Of a DNA stretch of 64,000 nt, positions 1 through 13,700 are shown one piece after another. A model generated the notes under the pieces. The model was not told the origin of the DNA. It saw only the letters and a program-made list of their open reading frames with translations, and made no database searches. The DNA comes from Tomocerus qinae (Eukaryota; Arthropoda; Collembola; Entomobryomorpha; Tomoceridae). The position numbers and the translations under genes were made by a program. The first letter of the stretch is position 1. Each line of letters starts with the position of its first letter. Location: positions 104,429,812-104,493,811 of the forward strand of contig CM034546.1 in the NCBI GenBank assembly GCA_020055645.1. The letters are read 5' to 3'.

Positions 1-1
1 C

Positions 2-1033
2 ATTTTAAACAGATTGAAGAAAAGGCCCATTGTATGCAAAAGCGGAAGATTTCAGTTCCAAGGTTTTATCCATAATTTCCGTAGAAGGGGCCATCGAATT
101 GGGGATTCTAAAAAGCATGGAATCCTTCCTGATGGACAGTTAAAATATGAAAATGAGTTTTATCGCCCAGAAGAATATTGTGTCAACGGGTGAGTATTAC
201 TTCAATTCATTGATAAATTCTTTGGAAGTTTTTGTTTTAAATGGTTTTGGTTTGGAATTTTCAGTATTAGTCCTCGTATAGTGGAAGTTTTAATTTGCAA
301 ACCGTACTGTTCTTCGTCTGAGACACCTTGCATTCAGAAGTGCTGTGGTATAAATGAGATTTACAGCCTGGGCTTACCATCACCGAAAAATCCAGACAAG
401 ATTCCCCCAAGAGGTTGTCAGCCGCTCAATTCAGACGATACTCCTTGGAAGCCAAGATTATTTCACGATATGAAAACAGAAATCTCTACTGTTGAATTTA
501 ACAGTCTGAAACCCCATGTAGTTCAAAAGTACCCTCCGGAATTTCAACACAATTGCTATAATAACATTACATTAGCGTTCCCTTACAGTAAAGAAGTAGC
601 CATTCGGCTTGGACCTCAAGAAGAACCCAGCAACGGAATATTCCGACATCTGCAGTAAGAATCATTGACGGATTGCTAAAAAATAACTCTTGCTCTCTAA
701 AATAATTGTTGCTTTTTTAGATTTAAAGTAAGAAAAGATGGGAAGGTAATGTATGCGTATCCAGACAGCGAGGCATCGCCTTACACATCAATTATGGACA
801 GTGCCCACTACTGCATCGATGGGATTAGGAATTACGGGGAAACAGACTCATTCTCTAACGAAGAAATGCAAACTATTCTTTTCATTTGTGCCATGAACCA
901 GCCTCCGACTCCTGCGGTCGCCGATCCACTTTTAGTGAATGTACCTTCCTCATCAGTTTCGTCCTCCGACTCGGATTCCGTAGAAAGCCACACGGTCGAG
1001 TCTCAAACAGAAGCAATTAACACCATTAGTTAG
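2..1033 (+). CDS. Methuselah-like ectodomain-only protein, 5' end missing
   Basis: Three exons are visible: 2-189 (cut by the left edge), 265-654 and 721-1033, joined in frame at GT-AG borders. They match exons 2, 3 and 4 of the complete Methuselah-like receptor genes further right in intron phase and in the pattern of cysteines, including CIQKCC and the YCVNG and YCIDG motifs. The protein is a beta-rich, cysteine-rich extracellular ligand-binding type domain. In the complete paralogs, the exon equivalent to 721-1033 splices to exons encoding seven membrane segments. Here it runs on into a Ser/Asp-rich tail and a stop codon at 1031-1033, and no membrane exon follows before the next gene. The product should therefore be secreted, provided the unseen first exon carries a signal peptide. 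It converges tail to tail with the next receptor gene. Family assignment is confident; loss of the membrane domain is read directly from the sequence; any decoy function is inference. Confidence 0.8.
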
Positions 1034-1837
1034 TCAATCCAATGAATCTCAATCGCGATTTTGTTTTAGATTCCATTTATATCCTATATGTACATAGAAC
1101 AAACATTCGCGTGTTTGTAAGTTTGCAAGTAGTTAATCCTTACTGGATGTTCCAAATATTTAATTCTCTACTTTGTACTATAAGCAGATATTACATTCTA
1201 TAGAGAACAAATTCCTACAATCTACAAATATTACATGTTCATGTATGCCATGAAAATGCTGGGTTATTACGATTTTCATTTCGGTCTCATTTTACTGTTA
1301 CTATTTACGGAATATTGTTGTGTAAAATGTGTTGGAATAAATACAGACGTTTTCGGTTGATGTCTGTTTGTTGTCATTATTCATTTCATTATGAGTGTTG
1401 AGGGAATTTGAAGCAGAAAACCAAAAAATACTACTAAAAAATAAATAAATCATGTTAGGTAGAGGACGACAGTTTTAGAATTTATGTAATTGACAGGTAC
1501 AGTAACGTGGTAATTGGTATCCAGTACAATACTAATTGTATATCTATGGTCAAGCATTTACTTAAATAATAGTTAAATCTAGATTAAAATAGTAAATACC
1601 ATATAAAATGGGACGATATGACAATAGTTTGTTACATACATGACAGCATTGTATGTACATAGCAAATACCGATAGATGTTTAATTGTAAAGTAATTAACA
1701 AAGTATTATCTCGCATAAATGACACGTGACAGCTAAAATACTTGGACTGAGAAAACCCATTTTTCGTTAACATTCGGTAGGCTTTTCTCTGTGATATAGT
1801 CACTTAATATCAAATCGATTTGTAAATTAATGGCTTA
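1034..1837. other. Intergenic, convergent 3' ends
   Basis: This is the short non-coding stretch between two converging Methuselah-like genes. The part at about 1600-1830 resembles 10600-10740 (shared blocks around AAATGACAC and TAAATACTT-like sequence). It therefore belongs to the tandem duplication that produced the two adjacent receptor genes. Confidence 0.6.
1336..1341 (+). terminator. Polyadenylation signal AATAAA
   Basis: AATAAA lies about 300 bases after the stop codon of the ectodomain-only gene. This supports that gene ending here rather than continuing into membrane exons. Confidence 0.6.
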
Positions 1838-4800
1838 TTATGAATCATACCCCAAGGCCACTTTTAACTGGTTGAAGATATTAGGTTTGCAGACGTAGAT
1901 TATGAAAATAGCCACCCCTTGCAACGAATTTATGGCATCTGGTGGAAGGAAAAGTAGAGTGCTTAAAATTGGATTTTCTGGAAATGATACTTCAACCGCC
2001 CACGATATAAACTCAAACATCCACAGAACTCCCATTACGATAAATAACTTGCTGAATAGTCGAAATCTTCTATGTACAAAATATTTATGTAAGAAAACGA
2101 AAAATAATTTCATTCTCTACTCTATCGTAATTAAAAATGTTTTTTTACCCTATTCGGTCTTCAGTGTTACTGTTAGTTCTTGCCAGTTCCGTATTTCGTT
2201 GGTATCTTCTTAAATGAATTATGGTGCTAGTAAAAAATATTATGTTGATAAAAAATAACACTGCTTCCGGTCCTTTTGCGTAAGGGAACTCTCCTTCTTT
2301 TGAGCTGAAATAGCAAGCCAATTTACCAAACTGCGGAATTGGAATCGGATGTTCTTCATGTGGGATATTCCTGTCATAAATTACATCAATAACATCTAAT
2401 TTCCTTGTTACTTATTATACTATTTTGTATAACATATATGAACGCGATTGACAATGAGTGAGGATACAAAACATTTTATACTTGTAAATATAATCCATAG
2501 ACACAGCACAGGAAGCGAACAGAAATGGAAAGCCAAAAGAAAATAAGGCAAAGTAGAAAAACTTTTTCTTGTCTCCAGTAGGTCTGGATCGCGTTTTCAA
2601 TGGACGGCAACCACTGTAATGTATACAAATTAGACTTAATTTTATTTGGCTGGAGTTAGCAATTTCCTATCTACAAATTTCTGTCATCAATAAATTATTC
2701 CAAAGTACGGCTGCCTTATGGCAAAATTACAGCGTAGATAATAAATTTAGATCACCTGAATCGAAACCAGAGGTCAAAGTTCATTGATGTCATCCAGAAG
2801 AATGCACTTAAAAAGGAGAAGTGAACTAAAGAGCCTAAAAGAAGTTAATACACAAATATCAAATTTAATACATCAATAAATACTTGTACAGTGCATTTAG
2901 GATTATCTCAATTACTTGCACAACTAATCACAGCTAATTGAGTGAATCATCTGAGTGTATTACATGTAATTATATTTACAAACCTAATATTTTACATAAG
3001 TTGGTGCTTATGCCTTTTATTTCATCCACCCAAATGGTGGCAATTGCCAGTGCACTGAAAGCGAAGAAAAAAGAAGTCGCACAGCAAAACTGGAGCCATT
3101 CGTGTATATTTTTGTATTTCCAAAGAATTAGGTAAACAATATCGGTAATGAGAAGACAAAGTGCTGATATTGTAAGCAGAGTAGTTGTGAAGTAATACTT
3201 GAATTTCTAAATTAGAAAAGGCAGAAAAGTTTATTAGGTAAGATTTGTTATCCAAATCATTCTACTTTTATGTACTAGGAATGTGTATGCACTAAATTCG
3301 AAAAACATCCATTTCCAAACATGTTTAGGTAGTCTCATTTCATTCTTATTTAGAACAAAGAAATCATACGTTATAACGCGTTACCTTGATATTAGTGCAT
3401 AATTTGCAATCTGGTGGTGAACAAATGATGGCTAACTGATCCCATTCGGAGCCACTGTAGTTGACTTTCCCAAGACTGCTTCCGCCGTGATAAGGATAAC
3501 CATCTATGCAAAATTCTCTTGGATTCAATACAGTGGATTTTCCATTTATCTGAACCAAGCTCCCATTTAAAAGCAAATTCAGCCTAAGTCAGTAGAATGC
3601 AATTAGTGCGGTATTGGTAGAATATATTCATGAAAATTGGATTGTTGCATACTTTATATCGCCTTTGTTATTCACTTGAGACGTTTTAAATAATTGCATC
3701 AAGTATTTCTGCTTGCACGTAGGAATTCCATACGTTACTGTATAGCCAACTGATTCATCTGACTTGTGATTAGCAGCAGTGTAGAAAAACGGTTTCCAAA
3801 TCTTGGTTGTTTGATTACATGTTTTAGTAATTGGGTCTAAAATGCTGTCAGGGTGGCAACATTTCCGTACGCAGGGTTCTTGCTTGGTACACCCGGATGT
3901 ACAAATCACGAACGTCACAATGGTTTCTCTGCATAAGTGATAAAATCTGCTGTCGTAAGTAGTTACTAATATTATGTATTATGTCATAACCAAATATTCC
4001 TTTACCAATCATATATGTACAATGGGTCAAACTTCCATGAAAGTTGACAAAAGAGTTTCACAGTTACATATACCAAATACTTTAGATTTGCGATAATTCG
4101 ATGCGGAAACATTGAAGAAAATAAACTTTCTAAGCAGAATTTTCAATAGTTTACTTTTTTCAATACAGCCATCCCACTATGATATTAAATATTTCCTGTT
4201 CGTTCTTAGGTAGAAATATATTCAAAAACATCTAAGATAACTATAAAATAATCCACCCTTAAAAGGATGTGCTTTTGTTTGGCAAAAAACAAAAGACTGA
4301 TTGTCAAGCAATTCTTTTGGTATACATACATTTATGTTTCGATTGATACTCTATGACCTTGGATTTCAAGGATGAACAACATCAATCATAAAAAGCAATT
4401 TGCAGATTAGATTTGCATTTTTAGTTTAAGCAGCAAAAAACGAACTTTAGGAATCTCTCAATATTATCATAATATATCTTTGGAAATGATTTGACCCACA
4501 AAGGTCACACGTGTTCTTAGGACCATAATCCCTGAATTAGTAAATAAATAAACAAGGCATGAAAGAGTGTTTTTAAATTATTGTGGTAATAATCGCACAC
4601 ATGGTAAGGTATTTTTGAAAATGAAACATATTCTAAATCTCTTGTAATCAACCGTATTTACTGCGTATCATGAATCATCGTAGTTTAGGAAATAGAAAAT
4701 AAAAATATTATTAACATAAGTCACATTTTCTAATCTATTAATTCAAAATTAATGAACCTCTGACTTGGGCTACATACAAGAAATCCTACTATTTTACTGA

Positions 4801-6567
4801 TGGGTTCAGAATTGAGGTCAGGTTTCCTAGTACTTGAGACGACCTTAAGAATGTTATAAGTCTTCTCAATGTATCTTCGCGGCAAGTATTTATTCCAGGG
4901 GTCAAAATGTGAGGGATCAAATCATCATAAACGACACCATTTATGACGAATTGGGGCTATGTGATATAAGCCTGAGTCTTTTGTGACCACAGTACAAATT
5001 TTTTTCAAAGGCTACACATCATAGTCTTTACATAAACGACACAAACTGGACCCTTATAAAATAACATTTGACTAAAGTCCTATTTTGTAATTTATACTTT
5101 CAGAATTAGTCTACTTGAGACATGGGTCACAAGAAATGTTGTCATTTTAGTTGTAGGTTGAAAGAGTCAAATATTATCATGACAATTGATAGTAGTTGAA
5201 ACGAGCTTTCGAACGGTATATAACTTGATAATAAAAGCTACAGGAAAAGTATTTCTGTTAGCGTTCGAAAGTTTAGGACCATTTTATCATAAGCGACAAT
5301 TTTGATTTTCACGTATTTTCCCTATTTTTTCTGTACTGCGTGAAAAGTTTAAACTAATTAAAAATTGTAGTAAATAGGTAGTTGACCTAGAAATTTTTGG
5401 TATAACCCATATTGATATAGGTTGTTGTTTGACTTAATTATAGACGTAATTGTAATTAAAGGGCTAACTGCACATATGATGTACAACACTTTTGACATGT
5501 GTATAAATCTGAAAGTCATTTTCATAGTGATGCATTGCGTCTGAAAAATTAAAAGACATGTTTAACAATTGCAACTTTATAGTTTGAACTTTTTATGCAT
5601 TGTTTAAGGATATCTTATAAGAATTATAAGATTGTCGCTTATGATCATATGGTCCGAAATCGCTTATTATGCCACTAAGTGTAGTTATGATTACATTCTG
5701 TCTCAACCAAAGTCAATACTTCTCGTGTAATTACATTGGCAAGACCAGTGTGAATCGAACGTTCGATTCACACTGGGCAAGACTGTTTGATCTAAAGATC
5801 AAGTCAAGGACTATTAAATGATTTCCAACGCAAAATTGGTGGATTTTATTCACGCCCAATATGATAGATCACTGAGATCAGAATGGTAATCGCATGTAAA
5901 CTATTGTCTAGTTATAATAATAATAATAAGCTACTTTACATACAGGCGAGCTAAATATGAAGATGTTCTTACGTATCTAGGTCAATACAGTAATCTCGAG
6001 GTGAAGATGAATGCATGTATCCATCGTTATCTTGCCAGATCAATTCTCCTTTCGGTGTAAGGTTTTCTATAATATATTTTCCTGAAAAAGAAAGGTCGTT
6101 TTCTTCATTTTCCTTAGTGAAGTTGATGCGTATTTCACCAAAAGAGCAATTAGGTTGAAAATTTGTCAATCTAGTTAACAATAATTGTGGAAATGAAACT
6201 AATGAAATTAAATGAACAGAAAATTATGTAAGACTTAATTTGGTATGATATACTTGATTGGCTGTGAGACAATTCCTTACTTGAATTTCACGACTTCAGA
6301 TCCTAAAAATGTCCAATTTTCATATGCTTCTAATTTCTGGGGATCTTCTTTAATACCTAAACTATCAGTGGACACTAGAGGCAAAGAGCACCTATTAATC
6401 ACTGTCACTTGCGAATCTACCAATTCTTCAGTAACACCCGTTTGAAGGAAATAGCCAAAACTGATCAATAATAAAAACATTTGTAGTGAACGTCGCTCTG
6501 AAAATCTTGTCTTGAAAATTCCATTTTTCACACTGAGTTCCGAAGATTCCCGTTTTTTCTTATGCAT
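1838..6567 (-). CDS. Methuselah-like seven-transmembrane receptor (copy 1)
   Basis: Nine coding exons on the minus strand, in order: 6567-6281, 6170-5973, 3928-3653, 3583-3385, 3206-2984, 2834-2756, 2613-2482, 2370-2149, 2069-1838. They total 1848 bases and encode 615 residues. Residues 1-60 hold a leader with a hydrophobic stretch (FLLLISFGYFLQTG). Residues 60-320 form the extracellular domain with paired cysteines (CVRKCC near residue 180). Membrane segments 1 and 2 lie in exon 5, 3 in exon 6, 4 in exon 7, 5 in exon 8, and 6 and 7 in exon 9 (FIVMGVLWMFEFISWA, then GVAIFIIYVCKP). This is the class B-like secretin/Methuselah architecture: a surface receptor in the plasma membrane signalling through G proteins. 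The ligand cannot be told. The exon 2-3 intron is 2.0 kb against 125 bases in the next paralog, because repeats have accumulated in it. Confidence 0.88.
5277..5656. repeat. Inverted repeat, possible MITE
   Basis: GGACCATTTTATCATAAGCG near 5277 is matched in reverse by the sequence ending at 5656. A 15-base core (ATCATAAGCGACAAT, 5287-5301 and 5633-5647) is perfect. The span is 380 bases. I see no clear target-site duplication, so the element class is unassigned. Confidence 0.4.
5738..5783. mobile_element. Minimal hAT-like palindrome with exact 8-bp duplication
   Basis: GGCAAGAC at 5738-5745 and again at 5776-5783 flank a perfect 30-base palindrome (5746-5775) whose half is CAGTGTGAATCGAAC. 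An 8-bp target duplication plus ends starting CAG is the signature of hAT transposons. Here the two terminal repeats touch with nothing between them. It sits inside intron 2 of the first full receptor gene. Confidence 0.6.
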
Positions 6568-9500
6568 TATGAATTCGTTTGTAGTAGCTCCTAAAATTCA
6601 CTGATTGTTATTTTTCGTGTGTTCTATAAATGATTTTAGTTGTATTTGCAATTGTAAATGTTATTATGGAATAAATTAACATAATACTGGTGGTAAAATG
6701 TAATGTTATCTAAAAAAACAGATTAAAGTAGGCATGTAGTTGTTGTCCTCAAATTTATTATAAAATTTATCCGGAGGACGCGAGAATGAAGGTGATAAAC
6801 GATCATCGACCGAGATGTGATTCAGTTTTAAAATAAAATGAAACCTTGTAGAGACTATATGTATCGCTAAGTGAGATGTAAAGTTTGTTCTGCCCACGAT
6901 GTCCGCAGTTAACATTTTACATAGCAGTTATGTTCTTGTATGGTTTGGGCCCTATGAATACACATTTATATCATGATATTGTGAAGCAATATGATCTTAT
7001 AAAGGAGCAAGAAGATCATGGAAAAGAATTCCCCGTATCCTGTCATCTTGTAGCGGCTCTTTTCTTCTTTTTTGATGCATAAGGCAAAAGGGCATGAATT
7101 CAACTTCTGCTCGGGCTTGTCTTTGCTCCAGCTCGGCTTATCTTTCGAAGTGACTTTGAAATTGTGTTATTAAACAGCAGATATACATACACATAAAAAG
7201 TATACTGTATACACTTACCTAATGCATACAGATACGTGTATTTGTCAACTACCAATACATTTCAACAGAATTAGAATTGAAATCAAAATTTATTTGTACA
7301 CGCTGCATGTAAATTTATTCTCTTAGACCCTGATATGTAATTCTAATGACTTTGTCCAATGCGCACACAACGCACCCCTATTTTTTATTTTTCTAGTTTT
7401 TGTTTATCAATGCGGCCGGATAGAAGCGAGATTGAAATGATTTTCCTCGTCAGAAGCTATTTAAATACCTACCCATACATTACAGGAACATTAAAATTGC
7501 TAAATTCACTGTACTTCTACTCTATGATTTTATTTTTAATTTGACAAGTCGAGGATACCTAGAAATCTGCCTTTGGTCAGCACTAAACGCTTTTCTTTCT
7601 AATAGTAAATATTTTTTATAAATCTAGCAAATGGACACTTTTGCTTTTTATGTTTACAAATAAACGTTGCCTTATGAAATGCCAATTTGTCTTAATAATC
7701 ACTGGCAGACGTGTTCGATTTCATTCTATGAAGTAACTTCGTCAGATATTTCGATTGAACATAATAAATAAAAACAGTTTAGAATAATGTCTATACTCTA
7801 TACAGACATTACTCTATACTGTTTCATTGTCTATACAGACTATAGACATTACACATCACTTGTTTGTACATATGGTTGATGTTATGTTCTGATAGTGCTG
7901 ATGCGGTCATGTTAACAAATACTCTTACAGCACCACTTACTAGTAATTTGTTCACAAATGCGAAAATAACTGACCTACAAGATACTATATGTACAACGTA
8001 GGTGCTTAAAGGCACATATTATCTAAACATTTGCACATTTTCTTACAGACGCAGATTATATTGATCTTCTTCATTCTCCTGTTTGCACCTTAAGATAATG
8101 ATGCCCCTAATTCATTCAAAAATATATTTTGGATACCCGATACCCCAATCACCATCATATGATATGCATACGATGGCGACATTTTTATGACTGCCGTTTG
8201 CAGATCATAAAAATGTAACGCATCCGCACCAGCAAAAAATGTGCTTTAAGATTCCTTGTTTTACAGGACTAATTATTCCATAGTGGAAAGTTACTGTACC
8301 TACAGGCACTCAAAATTCTACCTATAGGCTAATAAATTCACAGAATTTCAATTGCACTCCCATTAAATCACGGTTACTACTGTGTCTTATTGTCAGTTAA
8401 TTGGAATACAGATTGTTGAATACAGATTGTTGTATTCATTGGCATAATATTTGAAAATTTGCATATCAAGCGATCTATTCTGCAATTTCTCAGTGAAAAT
8501 ATTCATGTTAAGTAAATAATCAACGAGTTACAATATGTTCCTCTCGGTCTAGTCCATATTAATTTATTGCAGTAACCATCAATTTTTGTGCTATAGTAAG
8601 TCTATTCTCTTTTACCTGATGTTTGCTAAACGTGTTCACACAATGCTGCCTAGCTTTTGGCATGATATTACAAAAGTAAATATGTTTTTCATGGTTTTTG
8701 GAGACAAAAATTATTAAATTGCCAGAACCACCAGATGGCACAGTAAAGTTTCATCCTATGCTATGATTTGTGTAGTATTTTACAGTCATGGAATTGTATA
8801 ACTGTTTTCGTCTTTTTTGAATATTATTTTAAATTCTTTCGATGTAGTTTTACCTACTTGTCACTCATTTGAAATCGAATGAAAAATGCAGATCATATGA
8901 ATGCAATTAACTGATTCTATCTCTGATCAGTTCATGAAACGTGTAAACAAATCCACTATTCTCGTACTGTATACAATCCAGAAATGTATGGATTACAATT
9001 ATTTGTTTTAGAAAATTCGACAGCTTTTAGGGAGGAGTTAACCTAAATATCTTTCTTCAACCTGTCTGAGTAGAAAAAGGACCTTCCCAACAACCGATCA
9101 TTTTTGAATGTCCAAGATCTACATGAAACTGCAACTAACCACAAATACTCCAGATTATTAATTACAGAGGACACTTAATTTAAATGATGGGTTATTTCCG
9201 TGTCCTGAAGCATAAGATATATATGCTGTTTGCTGTGCTAGGCAGCATGAATTTGCGTTACAAATATTAATACTGAAATATGGCTCATGCTGAACACGCA
9301 GGCATATCATGAACATGACCATAATCATTAGTAGATTATTATTAGATATTAACATCTACTTCGAATTTTGAAATGTACATAAAGGTTGTAGATTATATAT
9401 ATAGGTTATAAAAATATGTATGACCATAACCACATTTCTGTAATGTATATGCAGTTATGAGGAAGATCCTATTTGACAAATCATTCTAAAGCGTTCTACC

Positions 9501-10777
9501 GTATAGTCAGCAACAGTCATACTAATCATATGTGTCATAATCTTGAAAACGTGCTTTCCCGTCCAATATGATTTGAATGAAAATAGTATATAACCAATAA
9601 TAACTGTATAGTGATGATGATTTTTTCCAAGCAGATAACTCTGGTATATCAACTATCGATTTACTATATACTACTACATACTAGGATTATTACTACTTAC
9701 ATGCATCCTGCTGTCTGAATTAACACGATATAATCCGCATCATGTGCAGAATATGTGCATCATGTAGTTTTGTGATTCTTAGGTAATAAGATTGAAAGTG
9801 TTAAGACTTTTAATTTTTATTGGCCAATAATGACATTAGACTTAAGTCCAGAGTCTGACTGTCTCTCTCATTTTTTCGCTTAATTTGACAGATAGTGGCT
9901 AAATGTAATCTATGAAACAACTCCTACTAGCAGAATCAGCATTCTGTCTTAGAAAAGTCATCTGGTGAAAGGAGACTGTTATATCACTATAATATGTATG
10001 AACTAGTCAATGAAAAAAAGTGTCCTTTCTTTGCCATTAGGCAAAAAGCATTTATTATATAATTGTCTTCAGTGCATGCATTATAAAAGTTGAATATGTA
10101 GTTGTAAAGACAGCAAAATAGTGTTGAGTTTGAATTACAGGACAGTGACTTCTAGTTGGGAATTTAATGCACACGATATATGAAATGGACTTACGAAGGT
10201 AATAATTTATTCTAAATAATCTACCAGCCACGTAGCAAAAGCAAACAGGTATAGCAATTTTGGATATTTTACAAATACGTGCTATACAATAGACATTTCT
10301 GTGAAGGCACCAAAATGTCTGACTTTATTCGAAACAATAATCAAATGTACATAAATGTGCCTATATACATAATAAGTATATGATTTATGTCTATAAAATA
10401 GTTAAATCAAAAAGAAACATTTTACACAATATGTACACAAGTAACACGGAACGACGTAATAATATTATTTTCTTCATACACGTGTTCATTTATATGCAAC
10501 TAGAAAGACCTATTCGACAAATGCTTAAAGGAAGATGACTTGGTGAAATGGGCTATTTGTACTTTACATGTAGTGCAACTTAGGTTGGCCAACGTACTTA
10601 AGTAACTACTAAATTGTAACAATTAATATAACTAAGTAAATAGTAATATTTCACATATAAATGACACACATGACAGTATCTAAATACTTTTTCAATTGTA
10701 AAATATTTATGCTTTTGCCTTCAGTCGAAAGGCAATTAGCATTCGTGTGACGAAAATTTTCGTCATTGGTATAATTA
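6568..10777. other. Intergenic, duplicated upstream region
   Basis: No gene is supported here. The portion 6568 to about 8570 is homologous to 14326 to about 16290. Shared landmarks include AATTAACATAATACTGGTGG, GAAAAGAATTCCCCGTATC and AAAGGGCATGAATTCAACTT. It therefore probably contains the promoter region copied together with the receptor gene. The rest, up to 10.6 kb, is AT-rich with no open frame worth calling. Confidence 0.6.
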
Positions 10778-13700
10778 TCAACTTGGAGTATGAGCGTTTT
10801 TAACCGAAGGGTGCTTCAAAGGATCATATCCGAAGGCTACTCTTAATTGGTACAGAACATTCGGTTTACACACGTAGATTATAAATATAGCCAATCCTTG
10901 CAGAGCGTTCATTGCGTCTGATGGAAGAAATAGAAGATGGTTCAAAGTTGGATTTTCCGGAAAGTATGTTTCAACTGCCCAAGAGATAAAGTCAAAAATC
11001 CAAAGCACTCCCATCACAATAAATAACTTGCAGAACAGTCCAAATTTCCTGTAATCAAAAATATAAAATGAAGCCACGAGTACTATTCGACCTTTAGTCT
11101 TCATTAAAGGTGAAAATAATATTCTCGACACTTTAGACAGAGCGTGCAATAGAAAAAAACTTTAAGCATCTTTTTTTGTACGACCAAAAGTCTATTTGAA
11201 ATTCAAAATAAGTTATTTGAGAGAAAAAGTCTGGTAAAGTACCCTATTCTATCGTCGGCATTACTGTTTGTTCTGGCCAATTCAGTTTTTCTCTGGTATC
11301 TTCTTAAATGAATAACAGTGCTGGTGAAAAACATTATGTTGATAAAAAATAACACTGCCTCTGGTCCTTTAGCGTACGGAAATTCACCTTTTTTCGTGCT
11401 GAAATAACAACTTAATTCACCAAATTGCGGTATTCCTATCGGAGCTTCATTTGGGGAATTCCTAAAAATATTCAAGAATAAACTCTTATAAATTATCATA
11501 TACTATAATGTATTAAGTGAAAATGATTGACAAAAATACGATGAAGATGTAAAATTTTACTTGTAAATGTAATCCATTGATACAGCACCTGCAGCAAAAA
11601 GAAACGGAAAGCCCAAGGAAAACATGGCGAAGTACAAAAATTTTTTCTTGTCGCCCGTAGGTTGGGATCGAGTTCTCAATGGACGGCATCCGCTATATAG
11701 TAATATGACATATTGATGAGTTATCATTTCCATCATCATTATTTTTTTCTATTTGATTCTTAATTAAAGGATCAGTCACACGTAAAAAACATTATAGTAA
11801 TAAAATTTTCAGGATATTACATCAATATTTTGAATCTTGCATCAGAATCTTTAACTAGCTAATGTTATTTATTTCTAACAATAAACGATACGATACAAGA
11901 TATAAGACTATAAATACGAAATGACATAATATTGTTACTGCTTTCATATGTTATGGATAAACTGCTTTGTATACGGATAATATAGTTACTAGCATCACGT
12001 TACAAGTTCATTAATTATAGCTGAACTCAGATTTGTCAATAGACATAGATAATAATATTGTATATCAGCAGTAGTAGTCTAACGAGCTTAGATAACACTA
12101 CTTTCGCATTCAATTGATGACATGATTATAATCAAATGATCAATAATAAACGATAATATTGTTTATTATGCTTACTACTCAATGTCAATCACGAATGCGT
12201 ATGGGTTGTTAATGAGCAAAACGGTGGTCCAAACACCATTATATAAATAGCTCAAATGTAATATCTGTAAACTAAACCTGATATGGTTGTGGTTGTGGCT
12301 ATGGCTCATTGAGACACAAACTCCATTAATTTGCTGTTAACTTACGTATTTTTCATAGCAAACTTAAATGGAAAACTACCATACTAAGGTAGGAAAACAT
12401 TTTTCTTACCTAACTAGCGATTACACTGACAGAATAAATGTCTACTTTCTTGCAGAGAAATTATTAGCGTATAGAAAGCATAACTAACCTGAATCGAAAC
12501 CAGAGGTCAAAGTTCATTGATGTCATCCAGAAAAACGCGCTTAAGAAGGAGAAATGAATCAAAGATCCTAAAGAGTTAATACGCAAAAACAAAATCAGTG
12601 AATACCATCGGTTAACTAGTACTCTATTGCTAATTATAGTAATTATCAACACACAAACAACATAAAACCATTGTTTTGTTATTACCTAATATTTTACAAA
12701 GGTTGTTATTTATTTCCTTTATTTCATCCACCCAAATAATGGCAATTGCCAGTGCACTGAAAGCGAAGAAAAAAGAAGTCGCACAGCAAAACTGGAGCCA
12801 TTCGTGAATATTTTTGTATTTCCAAAGAATTAGATAAACAATATCAGTTAGCAGTAGACAAAACGCTGATATTATAAGGAGAGCAGTTGTGAAGTAATGT
12901 TTGAAATCCTGCAGTAGAAAAGGAAATATTTAGCTTTATTATAATTTTCGATTCAATTTGCCATTTTCAAATGAAATGAGAACTAGGGTAGTTTAAAATT
13001 GCAATACATAGTATGGAACATAAACAGAATGACAGATCACTACCTGAATATCAAATTCAGACTCCGATTCATATTGGGGTTCGGGTGAGCAGACGATAGC
13101 TAACTGATCCCATTCTGAGCCACTGTAATTGGCCTTACCATGGTTGCTTTCACTGTGATAAGGATAACCATCAATGCAAAATTCTTCAGGATTCAGTACA
13201 GTAGATATTCCACTTATCTGAACCAAGCTCCCATTTAGAAGCAAATTCAGCCTAAAGTAATAAACAATGTTTTAGGACACTTTCTTAAAAGAAATAAAAC
13301 ACAAATCATGAAATAGATTTTACTATATAATCATTGAGAGGTTACTTACGTTATTAATCCTTTATCGTTCACTTGAGATATTTTAATCAAGTATTTCACT
13401 TTGCAGGTAGGGATTCCATAAATTATTTTGTAGCTTATTTTTTCGTCTGCTTTGTGATTGATAGCAGTGTAAAAGAAGGGTTTCCAAGATCTTATTGTCT
13501 GATTGCATGTTTTGCTATTTGGATCTATGATACTGTCAGGAGGGCAGCATTTCCTTACACATGGTTCTTGGATTGTACATCCGGATTTACAAATTACAAA
13601 CGTCACTTCATTTTTTCTGCAGAAAAATTTCACCGTGTTGGCATTAGAAAGTACTTTCAGATGATGAGGTGTGAGTAGAGTTTTAAACAACAGTAAAAGT

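Larger units (their letters stand above)
4020..5960. repeat. Repeat-rich expansion of intron 2
   Basis: The paralog at 10.8-14.3 kb has only 125 bases in this intron. The extra 1.9 kb holds diverged direct repeats: compare 4830-4950 with 5195-5310, both with a run like GAnACGAnCTTnnGAAnG followed by an ATCATAAnCGACA block. It also holds the palindrome at 5746-5775. No coding potential is seen. Confidence 0.5.
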
